From Candidatus Zixiibacteriota bacterium (GTDB lineage: Bacteria; RBG-13-66-14; B26-G2; WVWN01): a stretch of DNA of 64,000 nt. The first letter of the stretch is position 1. Each line of letters begins with the position of its first letter. This document shows positions 8,684 to 16,206 of the stretch, in pieces. The stretch lies in assembly GCA_030613505.1 (NCBI GenBank), contig JAUWLW010000006.1, positions 1 to 64,000 of the forward strand, written 5' to 3'. The position numbers were made by a program, and so were the translations under genes. The notes under the pieces are model-generated. The model saw only the letters and a program-made list of their open reading frames with translations, searched no databases and was not told where the DNA came from.

Positions 8684-9058
8684 GTGCACGAAATATGCCA
8701 CGTAGAGATCCCCTCCACCGACCACGCCAAGTCGAAGGAGTTCTACGAGAAGCTCTTCGGCTGGAAGGTGGAGCTGATCCCGGAAATGGAATACGCCACC
8801 TGGGTGGCCGAGGCGGAACCGAGCGGCGGCTTCACCCTCGTCAAAGAGCCGTGCACGTGCGAGGAGGGTGGCTGCCTGGTATATATCCTCGTCGCCTCCG
8901 TCGACGACAAGGCCAAGGAGATCGAGGCCGCGGGCGGCAAGGTGGTCAAGGGTAAAACGGCCGTTGGCGACATAGGCTGGTTCGCGGTTTTCCAGGACTC
9001 GGCGGGCGGCGTCGCGGCGTTGTGGGAAGGCGCCAAGAAAGAACAAACCGCTTCGTAA
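8684..9058 (+). CDS. VOC-superfamily (glyoxalase/bleomycin-resistance fold) protein
   Basis: A 124-residue single VOC module. It opens with VHEICHVEIPSTDHAKSKEF and continues EKLFGWKVELIP, the classic beta-alpha-beta start of glyoxalase-like proteins, and closes with DSAGGVAALWEG, the second strand motif bearing a candidate metal-ligand region. Family members bind divalent metals and act as lyases, dioxygenases or binding proteins; the reaction here is not predictable. The start is a GTG at 8684 with GGAG eight bases upstream; the ORF-track TTG at 8666 lacks a site. Two or three cysteines in a CTCEEGGC cluster are unusual for the family. Confidence 0.8.
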   Translation: MHEICHVEIPSTDHAKSKEFYEKLFGWKVELIPEMEYATWVAEAEPSGGFTLVKEPCTCEEGGCLVYILVASVDDKAKEIEAAGGKVVKGKTAVGDIGWFAVFQDSAGGVAALWEGAKKEQTAS

Positions 9059-9389
9059 TAGCGAATTCGTGGGCCGGGGCGGCCTGCCGGGCGCCCCTTT
9101 AACCCCGGCTATACGGCGTAACCGGCCGGGTGAACGACGAGCTTTTCGCGCCCGCCGACTTAATCGTGAGCGGGCGGGTGCGCGACTTCGCAAAGAAAAT
9201 CTCCCCGCGCCCTAAGCGGCTCCCCCTCCGCGACGGGCGCGTTTGCGGGTCGGCCCATTCGGGCCGGCCCGCATTAAACTATTTACGGGCCGGACGGGTC
9301 GAAACGAACGCACCGGCCGACGCCGGCAACGTCGGCGCGTAAGCCTTGCGCCGTCGTCGACCCGCGCCGGGCCTTCGAAGGAGGTCGCT
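9059..9389. other. Intergenic region with a long GC hairpin
   Basis: About 330 bases between the VOC gene and the next lipoprotein. It contains a near-perfect 12-bp stem, GCGGGTCGGCCC / GGGCCGGCCCGC with an ATTC loop at about 9243-9270, not followed by a T run. A GTG-initiated 70-codon frame (9130-9342) crosses it but shows no family resemblance. I see no confident gene. Confidence 0.45.
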
Positions 9390-10304
9390 ATGCTCGCCCG
9401 AAAGGTCGCGTTCGCCGTACCGGTAGCGGTATTGCTGGCCGCCGCGGCGTGCAACATCAAAAACGTCGAAGTTCACGGCTCCTACCGCGACGCCGCCATC
9501 CATGAGACGGCCCATCCCGTCGTCGCGGAAATGTTCAACCTCGCGTTCAAGGCCGTAAAGCTCCCCGCGGGCTCGATATCCGCCGGCGACTACGTCGCCG
9601 TATACCGCCTTTCGAGCGGTAAGGCCGAAGGCGCGTGGTGGTGTTACTTCGCCGAGGACTGGATCGTCGACAAGGTACGCGCCGCCGGCGCGACGCCGGT
9701 GGAGCGGAACGCCGCCGCCACCCGCCTGCTGGAGGCCGAGGGGGCGTACTTCGAGCCGCCCGTCGGTGCCTCCCCCGCCGGCATAACCGCCCCCCATCCC
9801 GCCAAGCTGCGCGAAAAGAACGCCGCGCTCACGCGCTACCGAGCGACCCGCGCGCTGGCGCACCGCGTCGTCGCCGCCGAGCTGTGGTTCGACCGGTTCA
9901 GCTCCCACGGCCGCGACGGCGACCCCACCGTCCGCGCCAACGCCAAAGTAACGGTCAACCTCCGCACCCTCGACGTCCGGACCGGCGAGGTCCTGTGGTC
10001 GGGCGTCGCGACGGGGACCGCGCGCAAAACTATTAAAATCGCGCGACTGCTGAGTTGGTTCGGAATAGACGACTGGGACGTTTGGGACGACGAGCCCTTC
10101 TGCTGGCGCTGGGATTGGGATTGGGGCGACGGCCCGCCGGCCGAAGCCGAACCCGCCGACGACGTACCGGCGGATAAAACCGAGGACGAGGACGACGCGG
10201 CCGAGGAACCCGCCGACGACGTACCGGCGGACGAAACCGAGGAGGGGGACGCCACGGTCGAGGAACCCGCGGAAGCCGACGATTCTTGTTTCACCGCGCC
10301 CTAA
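9390..10304 (+). CDS. FlgO/CsgG-like lipoprotein with acidic C-terminal repeats
   Basis: A 304-residue lipoprotein: signal peptide MLARKVAFAVPVAVLLAAAAC with lipobox AAAAC. The central domain includes TVNLRTLDVRTGEVLWSG, a phrase typical of FlgO- and CsgG-like outer-membrane-associated proteins, where it forms a beta-hairpin. The last 60 residues are extremely acidic and contain two copies of EPADDVPAD followed by TE-rich text, preceded by a Trp/Asp-rich segment (WRWDWDWGD). Start chosen at 9390 because GGAGG lies eight bases upstream and the lipobox is correctly spaced. A strong terminator follows. Role unknown; an envelope structural or assembly factor is likely. Confidence 0.7.
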   Translation: MLARKVAFAVPVAVLLAAAACNIKNVEVHGSYRDAAIHETAHPVVAEMFNLAFKAVKLPAGSISAGDYVAVYRLSSGKAEGAWWCYFAEDWIVDKVRAAGATPVERNAAATRLLEAEGAYFEPPVGASPAGITAPHPAKLREKNAALTRYRATRALAHRVVAAELWFDRFSSHGRDGDPTVRANAKVTVNLRTLDVRTGEVLWSGVATGTARKTIKIARLLSWFGIDDWDVWDDEPFCWRWDWDWGDGPPAEAEPADDVPADKTEDEDDAAEEPADDVPADETEEGDATVEEPAEADDSCFTAP

Positions 10305-10330
10305 AAAAACCGGGCAAAGAAAACGCAGCA

Positions 10331-10360
10331 AGACGCCGGCCTTTAGGCCGGCGTCTTTTT
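10331..10360 (+). terminator. Strong intrinsic terminator
   Basis: AGACGCCGGCC, a TTTA loop, GGCCGGCGTCT and then TTTT; an 11-bp perfect stem. Confidence 0.85.
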
Positions 10361-10410
10361 ATTAAGAAAACGGAAGTACTGGTTTGGGCCGTGCGCCTTT
10401 CGTCCGGGAG

Positions 10411-11031
10411 CTAAGTCGGCAAGTTATAAGACTTGAGATCGATCGTGATAGGATTATTATTTAAAGTCCATAAGCCGTAGTTCTTGGCCCCCATGCCACC
10501 TACCTTGGAAGGCCACCAGAAAGTCATGTTCCAACCGGAGGAGGTGTAGTCGATCTTGTAACAAACGAAGGAGCCGGCTGGTACCGGGATAGTCGGTTTT
10601 GAGGATACGGTTGCCGTATAGCCTTTTCCCGCGTTCCACTGGTTACCGACCTTCAAGGGGAACTTCAAGAGCATGTAGTAACCGGCGGAAGTTCTGTCGA
10701 GGTAGAGCCTCACGTCGGTATCGGTAACCTTGAGATATTGGGTGTCGTATTTTTGCCAACCGCCGCTGGCCCATACAAAGCTAATTAATTTCTGGGTATT
10801 GCCGGCGGACGGGTGTCCGTACGTGCCCGAGATAACGTACTTAATTAAATTGGCCCCTTCGAATGAGTAAACCCATTCCGAGCCATTGGCGTGGGGGTAG
10901 GTAAACGTCGGCGTCGTCGGGCCCGTGGGATCATCGTCCCCGTCGCACGATACCAACAGCGGGACCGCCGCCGCCAGTAAAATCGCCGAGATTACGATCG
11001 CGTAACGTCCCGCCAAAAACCGCTTCACCAT
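10411..11031 (-). CDS. Lipoprotein, paralogue of the next gene
   Basis: A 206-residue lipoprotein with signal peptide ending LLVSC (lipobox LVSC) and then an Asp-rich linker DGDDDPTGPT. The mature domain opens YPHANGSEWVYSFEG and ends DLKSYNLPT, with many aromatic residues and beta strands, consistent with a small beta-sandwich. It is clearly paralogous to the protein at 11225-11839: both share the TGPT linker, YPHxxGxEWVY, the phrase YLKVTxxDV, LLKFPL, and the last residues YNLPT. A GGAG site precedes the ATG at normal spacing. No known family recognised. The promoter at 11133-11161 matches that of its paralogue. Confidence 0.8.
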   Translation of the reverse strand: MVKRFLAGRYAIVISAILLAAAVPLLVSCDGDDDPTGPTTPTFTYPHANGSEWVYSFEGANLIKYVISGTYGHPSAGNTQKLISFVWASGGWQKYDTQYLKVTDTDVRLYLDRTSAGYYMLLKFPLKVGNQWNAGKGYTATVSSKPTIPVPAGSFVCYKIDYTSSGWNMTFWWPSKVGGMGAKNYGLWTLNNNPITIDLKSYNLPT

Positions 11032-11132
11032 AAGATCAGCTCCTATCCTTTACGGGTTCGTTAGAACTCCGCGAGAACGACTCTGTTAAGCGTTTTTCTA
11101 CGCCATTGCACCAATCATGCTTACAGATACAG

Positions 11133-11161
11133 ACTATAACCGATAAGCCGGCCGGCCGCAA
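11133..11161 (-). promoter_or_regulatory. Promoter shared in sequence with the paralogous gene
   Basis: On the minus strand TTGCGG, 17 bases, TATAGT, with TTATCGGT directly before the -10 element. The same arrangement occurs at 11908-11936. Confidence 0.6.
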
Positions 11162-11224
11162 TAGTTATTTTGACGATGGCGCGCGGCGCCGGACGGGTCG
11201 AATCTAAAGAACCGGGCTACTTTG

Positions 11225-11839
11225 TTAAGTCGGCAGATTGTACCATCCGAGCTCGAGCATAATCGGCTCGCCGCCCAGGGCCCACCAACCGTGGTTTTTG
11301 GCGCCCCACCCGCCTACGCCGCTCGCCCACCAGACCGTGAACGTCCCCAAGCCGCCGGTATAGGCCACGCGGGCGCATTTAAAGGTGCCGGCGCTTACCG
11401 AAACCATCTCACGGGCGACGAACGTCGCCCTCACCCCCGGGCCCGCGTCCCAGCTTCCACCCCGCGTCAGCGGGAACTTGAGCAGCACTATGAACTGGTT
11501 CGCCTCGGCGTCGACGTATACCTTTACGTCGTCGGCAGTCACCTTGAGGTAGTAGACGAACGTCTCCTCCCAACTGGCCTGGCCGCGGATGTACTCGTAC
11601 AATTTCTGCGTCTCGCCGGCCGCGGGGTGGTCGTAGGTCCCGGCGATAACGTACTTCGCGAACTCCATGCTCTCGTACCCGTAAACCCACTCCGCGCCGT
11701 CGGGATGGGGGTAGTTGAACGGCAACGTGGGGCCGGTGGGGCCCTCCTCCTCGCCGCAGGAAAATAGAAACGGAATCGCCGCCGCCAACGCGACGCCCGT
11801 GATTACGGCGCTCCCTTTCGTTAAAAGCCGACGCAACAT
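11225..11839 (-). CDS. Lipoprotein, paralogue of the previous gene
   Basis: A 204-residue lipoprotein: MLRRLLTKGSAVITGVALAAA then lipobox FSC and a Glu-rich linker. The mature domain begins YPHPDGAEWVYGYE and ends WYNLPT, aligning along its length with the protein at 10411-11031, so the two arose by duplication. The start at 11839 is preferred to the ORF-track start at 11905, because the latter would lie inside the promoter and displace the signal peptide. Function unknown; location most likely outer or inner membrane leaflet. Its conservation with the neighbour is high in the aromatic core and lower in loops. Confidence 0.8.
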   Translation of the reverse strand: MLRRLLTKGSAVITGVALAAAIPFLFSCGEEEGPTGPTLPFNYPHPDGAEWVYGYESMEFAKYVIAGTYDHPAAGETQKLYEYIRGQASWEETFVYYLKVTADDVKVYVDAEANQFIVLLKFPLTRGGSWDAGPGVRATFVAREMVSVSAGTFKCARVAYTGGLGTFTVWWASGVGGWGAKNHGWWALGGEPIMLELGWYNLPT

Positions 11840-11907
11840 ATGACAACCCAGCGGCTGCTCGCCCGAGCCGTTCCGACCCAACGACGCTACGACAAGGCCG
11901 CGCACCG

Positions 11908-11936
11908 AATATAACCGATAACGGCCGCTCCCGCAA
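11908..11936 (-). promoter_or_regulatory. Promoter of the second lipoprotein paralogue
   Basis: On the minus strand TTGCGG, 17 bases, TATATT, again with TTATCGGT before the -10 element. It overlaps the divergent promoter region of the methyltransferase gene. Confidence 0.6.
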
Positions 11937-11942
11937 CGGTTT

Positions 11943-11971
11943 TTGACGCTGACACGCCACGGCCTTATATG
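11943..11971 (+). promoter_or_regulatory. Promoter of the methyltransferase gene
   Basis: TTGACG, 17 bases, TATATG. Transcription would begin within a few bases of the GTG start at 11986, so the message may be almost leaderless. Confidence 0.5.
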
Positions 11972-11985
11972 TTATATATTCCGAC

Positions 11986-12708
11986 GTGAGCTACGAGCAC
12001 TCCGCACGGTTTTACGACCTCTTCGGCGCCAGGGACGACGGCGACTTCCTGGCCGAGCTGGCAGCGCGGTGCGGCGGCCCGGCGTTGGTCGCCGGGGCGG
12101 GGACGGCGCGGGAGGCGCTCGTCCTGGCAGACGCGGGGTTGGAGGTGGTCGCCTTCGACGCCTCGCCCGCCATGCTGGCGGTAGCCGCCGGGAAGGTCGC
12201 CGAGCGTAAGCTCGCGCGCCGCGTTCGGCTGGTCCGCGCCGACGCACGTCGCTTTCACTTTCGGCGCCGCTTCCCGCTCGTCGTGGCGCTGAACGTGTTC
12301 GACCACTTCGTCGCCGACGGCGACGCCGCGGCGGCCCTCCGGAACGTCAAAGGCCACCTCGCGCCCGGCGGCCGGGCCGTGCTCAACGCGAACACGCCCG
12401 CTTGGCGTCCCAACGTCGACCCGACGGAGGAGGCGCGAACGCCGGGTAACCGCCGCGTCACCCGCCGGGTGAAATTCGCGCCCACGACGCGGCGCAACGT
12501 CTACGCCGTCGAGCTCTGGTTCGACGTATTCCGCCGCGACCAGCTCGTGGAGCGTCACCTCGAGAAGAGCGACGCGCGGCTGTTCCGGCCCGACGAATTG
12601 CGGCGGCTCGCGGCCTCGGCGGGGTTGACGGTCGAGGATACCTATTCCAACTTCGCCGGTACGCGCTTCAAGGCCGGCGACGGCCGGGCCGTATTCATCT
12701 TTAAATAA
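11986..12708 (+). CDS. Class I SAM-dependent methyltransferase
   Basis: A 240-residue protein of the UbiE/Methyltransf_25 type. Motif I is atypical but recognisable (ALVAGAGTAREA near residue 33), followed by the acidic end of strand 2 (VVAFDASPAML), motif II/III (VRLVRADARRF, VVALNVFDHF) and the post-III segment HLAPGGRAVLN. The C-terminal half has the strand pair typical of small-molecule methyltransferases. Substrate unknown. GTG start with no ribosome binding site upstream but a good promoter only 15 bases away, suggesting leaderless or near-leaderless translation. It stands alone, closed by a GC hairpin. Confidence 0.8.
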   Translation: MSYEHSARFYDLFGARDDGDFLAELAARCGGPALVAGAGTAREALVLADAGLEVVAFDASPAMLAVAAGKVAERKLARRVRLVRADARRFHFRRRFPLVVALNVFDHFVADGDAAAALRNVKGHLAPGGRAVLNANTPAWRPNVDPTEEARTPGNRRVTRRVKFAPTTRRNVYAVELWFDVFRRDQLVERHLEKSDARLFRPDELRRLAASAGLTVEDTYSNFAGTRFKAGDGRAVFIFK

Positions 12709-12710
12709 AA

Positions 12711-12733
12711 AAGGCGCCGCGGCCGGCGCCCGG
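12711..12733. terminator. GC hairpin between converging genes
   Basis: AAGGCGCC, loop GCGGCC, GGCGCC. It follows the methyltransferase stop closely and abuts the stop of the oppositely oriented DUF6642 gene; the A tract preceding it would give a T run on the minus strand. Confidence 0.5.
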
Positions 12734-12736
12734 TCG

Positions 12737-13342
12737 TCAGCCCACCCGGGGCCCGCGTCTGGTGTAATATTTGAACCCCATCAACTCGTCGAGGCGGGTA
12801 TACCGCGCGGCCAACTTGCGCAGCAGGTACGCCGGCTTCTTGTAGTACGCCGCCCAGTAGAGGAACAACAGCTCGAAGGCGCTCGACTCGACCCACCCCA
12901 CTTCCCTGGTATAACCCGCTACGGCAGACGCGCCGGTTTTCTTCAGGAATTCCTTGAGCTGGGCGTCGACCGCCCGCAGCGTCTTGCAGCTCCCGAAATA
13001 AACGAGTTTATCCTTGAACGCGCCTCGAGCGAGGTCGGCTATTTCGGCCAGCGTCACGTCTTCCTCGGGCGATATGCGCAGCTTGCCGCGCGCGCCGTGA
13101 AACGACAGATAGACGATATGGTAGTCGCGGAAGTACTTCCGCTGGCGCAGGTAGTACGCGAACTCGGACTTGGTCCCGCACCGGCGGTAGATGAATTTAA
13201 TCTCGCCCCGCCGCTGCAGCATCTGCAGTAGCGGCTTCACCGACTCCTCGCTGCGGATGTCCGGCGACCACTCGCCCTCCAGGCAGAGGATCTTATCGAG
13301 GACGCGGAGTTTCCTGCGAGCTTTTTTCGTACACTTCTTCAT
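12737..13342 (-). CDS. DUF6642-type caspase-like (CHAT-related) protein
   Basis: A 201-residue protein. The central part shows a caspase-fold signature: a strand ending in a His-Gly pair (IVYLSFHGARG, near residue 83) and a second strand ending in a cysteine (LVYFGSCKTLR, near residue 119), followed by GYTREVGWVESSAFELL. The His/Cys pair and the phrases around it match the DUF6642 family as I remember it, which is a stand-alone relative of CHAT peptidases. Whether it is an active protease is inferred only from the retained His and Cys. No sensor or effector partner is adjacent; pyrE lies 38 bases upstream in the same direction, so co-transcription is possible. Confidence 0.7.
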   Translation of the reverse strand: MKKCTKKARRKLRVLDKILCLEGEWSPDIRSEESVKPLLQMLQRRGEIKFIYRRCGTKSEFAYYLRQRKYFRDYHIVYLSFHGARGKLRISPEEDVTLAEIADLARGAFKDKLVYFGSCKTLRAVDAQLKEFLKKTGASAVAGYTREVGWVESSAFELLFLYWAAYYKKPAYLLRKLAARYTRLDELMGFKYYTRRGPRVG

Positions 13343-13380
13343 AACAATTATACCGGCGGACCGGCGTCTACCGCCCCCGC

Positions 13381-13965
13381 CTACTCACCTTTTAAATCCT
13401 GCACCGTAAACACCGCCCGAAACTCCAGCCCCGCCGCCTCGACGGCCTCCCGGGCGCCCTCGCCGCGGTCCACCAGCAGCACGACGGCCAGCGGCTCGAT
13501 GCCCGCGGCCCGGGCCGCGGCCGCGGCCTTGAGCGCCGACGCCCCCGTCGTCGCCGTGTCCTCGACGACGACGCACCGCTTCACGGGGTCCAAATAACCC
13601 TCGAGCTGGCGGCCGGCGCCGTGGCCCTTCGGCTCCTTGCGGCAGTAGACCGGGTAGAGCTCGTACCCGGCGGCCGCCGCGGCCGTCGCCGTGGCCGTGA
13701 TTATGGGGTCCGCGCCCAGCGTCATGCCGGTTATGCCGAGCGGTTCGCCGCCCTCCTCCAACAGGTCGCGTATCGCCTCCAGGAAGAGCACGCCCGCCAG
13801 GACCGCGCCGCGCTGGTGAATCGTTACGCGCCGGCCGTCTATGTAATACTTGCTCTTCTTGCCCGAGGCGAGCGTGAAATCGCCCTCGGCGTACGCCACC
13901 TCGCGTATGAGCGCCAGCATCTCCGCGCGCGCCTCCGCGAGTGGGATATCGAATATATTACCCAT
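13381..13965 (-). CDS. pyrE: Orotate phosphoribosyltransferase
   Basis: A 194-residue cytoplasmic enzyme that converts orotate and PRPP to OMP in pyrimidine synthesis. The PRPP-binding motif CVVVEDTATTGAS is intact near residue 130, and the substrate-recognition segment TLASGKKSKYYIDGRRV appears near residue 31. Length is normal for the family. The ATG at 13965 lies three bases from the ruvB stop, so pyrE is probably the last or near-last gene of the ruvCAB transcript. It ends with a TAG codon, showing that amber is an ordinary stop in this organism. Confidence 0.93.
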   Translation of the reverse strand: MGNIFDIPLAEARAEMLALIREVAYAEGDFTLASGKKSKYYIDGRRVTIHQRGAVLAGVLFLEAIRDLLEEGGEPLGITGMTLGADPIITATATAAAAAGYELYPVYCRKEPKGHGAGRQLEGYLDPVKRCVVVEDTATTGASALKAAAAARAAGIEPLAVVLLVDRGEGAREAVEAAGLEFRAVFTVQDLKGE

Positions 13966-13968
13966 ATC

Positions 13969-15036
13969 TCAAGGGGCGTCGTAGCCGCCGTCCTCCTCGA
14001 AGGGCAGCGGTTCGATTTCGGGAAGGTCGCGGGGCGGCTTCTTCCCCAGGTGCTCGTACGCCCGGCGCGTCGCCACACGGCCCCGCTGCGTCCGGCCCAG
14101 AAAGCCTATCTTGAGCAGGAACGGCTCGACGACGTCGGCCAGCGTGTCCTCCTCCTCGTTGAGCGTCGCGGCCAGCGCTTTCAGGCCCACCGGGCCGCCG
14201 TCGTAAGTTTCGATAATAACTTCCAGCACGCGCCGGTCGAGGACGTCCAGCCCCTCCGCGTCTATGCCCAATAGCGAGAGCGCCTCGGCCGCGGCCTCGT
14301 CGTCCAACTCGTCCCGCCCCTTGACCTGGGCGTAATCGCGGACGCGCCTCAACAGGCGGTTCGCCACGCGCGGCGTACCCCGCGCCCGCCGCGCCACCGC
14401 CTTCGCGCCGCCGGTCGTCAGCGGCACGTCCAATATTTCGGCCGAGCGAAGGAGGATCCGTTCCAGGTCCGCCGGCGGGTAGAACTCTAAGTGGTGGAAC
14501 AGGCCGAAGCGGTCGCGGAGGGGCGTGGTGAGCAGCCCCACGCGCGTCGTCGCGCCGACGAGCGTGAAGCACTTCAGGTTGAACTTCACGGTCCGGGCGT
14601 CGGGCCCCTTGTCCAGAATGAAGTCGATCTTGAATTCCTCCAGCGCCGGGTACAGGAACTCCTCCACCACCCGCGGTAGGCGGTGTATTTCGTCGATGAA
14701 GAGGATGTCGCCCTCCCCGAGGTTGGTCAGAAGGCCCATGAGGTCGCCGGGGCGCTCGAGCGCCGGGCCGGAGGTGGCGGTGATGTGCGCTTCCAGCTCG
14801 TTGGCGACGACGTAGGCCAGCGTCGTCTTGCCCAGGCCGGGCGGGCTGTAGAGGAGGAGGTGGTCCAGCGGCTCGCCGCGCTCGCGCGCCGCGTCCACGG
14901 CGATCTTCAAATTGTCCAACACCGCCTGCTGGCCCACGAACTCGTCGAAGCGGCGGGGCCGCAGCGGCGCCGTGAACGTGGCGTCCTCCGGCTTCTCCTC
15001 CCGGCCTATGAGCTCGTTGCGCGTTACTTCCGCCAT
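13969..15036 (-). CDS. ruvB: Holliday junction branch-migration ATPase RuvB
   Basis: A 355-residue AAA+ motor that, with RuvA, drives branch migration of Holliday junctions. Walker A is PPGLGKTT near residue 58, Walker B/DEAD-like ILFIDEIHRL near residue 108, sensor region LVGATTRVGLLT and arginine-finger region PLRDRFG follow, and the C-terminal winged helix (TLADVVEPFLLKIGFLGRTQRGR) binds DNA. The start at MAEVTRNEL is chosen because its ATG overlaps the ruvA stop as ATGA; the ORF-track extension into ruvA is rejected. The acidic tail is slightly longer than average. Confidence 0.96.
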   Translation of the reverse strand: MAEVTRNELIGREEKPEDATFTAPLRPRRFDEFVGQQAVLDNLKIAVDAARERGEPLDHLLLYSPPGLGKTTLAYVVANELEAHITATSGPALERPGDLMGLLTNLGEGDILFIDEIHRLPRVVEEFLYPALEEFKIDFILDKGPDARTVKFNLKCFTLVGATTRVGLLTTPLRDRFGLFHHLEFYPPADLERILLRSAEILDVPLTTGGAKAVARRARGTPRVANRLLRRVRDYAQVKGRDELDDEAAAEALSLLGIDAEGLDVLDRRVLEVIIETYDGGPVGLKALAATLNEEEDTLADVVEPFLLKIGFLGRTQRGRVATRRAYEHLGKKPPRDLPEIEPLPFEEDGGYDAP

Positions 15037-15656
15037 CACTTGGCCCTTTGGCCGGCGTAGATGAGCGCGAGCACCTCTTCCGCGGTGGCGCAATCGCGGG
15101 CGCCGTCGCCGAGGTTATCCATCAAGGCCCGTATCTCGGGGCGGCTGTAGCCGAGCTGCTCGAGTACCGCCTCCGCCTCCAAGAGCGCCTCCGCGGCGCT
15201 CGGCGCCGCGACCTCCGCCCGCGTCCGGCACAGCGCGGCCGCGGCGACCTTATCCTTGAGCTTGTGGATAATCTCCTCGGCGCGCTTGCGGCCTACGCCG
15301 GGTAGGAGCGTGAGGGCGGCGACGTCCTCCTCGATAATGGCCCGCGCCACGCGCGCGAAAGGAAGCGTTAACGCCCGCGCCCCGGCCTTGGGGCCGATGC
15401 CCGAGACCGAGATGAAGTGCTCGAAGAACTCGCGCTCGACGTCGTTAACGAAGCCGACGAGGAGAGGCGTAATGCGGGAGGGGGTCGCGACGAGGTGGTA
15501 CGAGATGACGAGCGAGACCTCGTCGCCCGGGCCGAATCTCTCGAGCTGCGCCGCCACCGCGCCCGGCAGCAACACGTCGTAGCCGACGCCGCCCGCCTCC
15601 AACACGACGGCGTCGCGCTTCTTCTTCAGTACTATCCCTCTCAGGTGCGATATCAT
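15036..15656 (-). CDS. ruvA: Holliday junction-binding protein RuvA
   Basis: A 206-residue protein that forms the tetrameric platform on four-way junctions. It starts MISHLRGIVLKKKRD, the OB-fold domain I, has two helix-hairpin-helix motifs (VSGIGPKAGARAL near residue 73 and LPGVGRKRAEEII near residue 108), and a C-terminal three-helix domain (EAVLEQLGYSRPEIRAL) that contacts RuvB. The start ATG overlaps the ruvC stop region by four bases, and the stop overlaps the ruvB start, so the three genes are translationally coupled. Confidence 0.95.
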   Translation of the reverse strand: MISHLRGIVLKKKRDAVVLEAGGVGYDVLLPGAVAAQLERFGPGDEVSLVISYHLVATPSRITPLLVGFVNDVEREFFEHFISVSGIGPKAGARALTLPFARVARAIIEEDVAALTLLPGVGRKRAEEIIHKLKDKVAAAALCRTRAEVAAPSAAEALLEAEAVLEQLGYSRPEIRALMDNLGDGARDCATAEEVLALIYAGQRAK

Positions 15657-16144
15657 CGCGTATTGTTTCGGCGCGCGGACAGGAAGTGGCCGCACAGCGC
15701 GAGCGCCAGCGCGTCCGCCTCGTGCTGCGTCGCCGGCGGCTCCTTCAAATCCAAATGCCTTACGACCATCCGCGAGACCTGGTCCTTGGAGGCGCCGCCC
15801 GCGCCCACCACGGCCTGCTTGACCCGCCGCGCCGGAAACTCGAGCACCGGCGTCCCCGCCTCGGCGCAAGCCTCCAATATTACGCCCCGCGCCTGCGCCA
15901 TCTGGAGCGCCGTCTTGGGGTAGTCCGCGTGGGAGAAGAGCATCTCCACCGCCACCGCCTCCGGTTTGACGGCGCCCAGGACCTCGAGCGTGAAACTCCG
16001 AATAGCGGCCAAGCGCTCCGGCAACGGCCACTTGACGGGCGGCGCCGCGGTATCGCCGTACGATTTATAATACGCCCTGCCGCGACTCTCGACGCAACCG
16101 AAACCCGAGGCCGTCAAGCCCGGGTCGATGCCCAGGATCTTCAT
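15653..16144 (-). CDS. ruvC: Holliday junction resolvase RuvC
   Basis: A 163-residue endonuclease that cuts Holliday junctions symmetrically. The acidic metal-binding residues are present in MKILGIDPGL (Asp7), VAVEMLFS (Glu near 67) and HEADALALAL (Asp near 142), the RNase-H-like fold signature of the family. It heads the ruvC-ruvA-ruvB-(pyrE) operon with four-base overlaps. The upstream spacer is AT-rich (TAATATTATAATG on the minus strand) and probably carries the operon promoter. Confidence 0.95.
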   Translation of the reverse strand: MKILGIDPGLTASGFGCVESRGRAYYKSYGDTAAPPVKWPLPERLAAIRSFTLEVLGAVKPEAVAVEMLFSHADYPKTALQMAQARGVILEACAEAGTPVLEFPARRVKQAVVGAGGASKDQVSRMVVRHLDLKEPPATQHEADALALALCGHFLSARRNNTR

Positions 16145-16176
16145 TATAATATTAAAACGTACGCCGCTTTAACAAG

Positions 16177-16194
16177 ACCCGCCGTGCGGCGGGC
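16177..16194 (-). terminator. Hairpin after the AMIN-domain gene
   Basis: On the minus strand CCCGCCG, two-base loop, CGGCGGG then TCTTGTT; a compact stem with a weak T run, directly after the TAG stop. Confidence 0.5.
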
Positions 16195-16206
16195 CTGCGT
16201 CGGCTG

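Noticed and set aside
9130-9342. 70-codon GTG frame in the VOC/lipoprotein gap
   Set aside because: No ribosome binding site, no family match, and it crosses a long hairpin.
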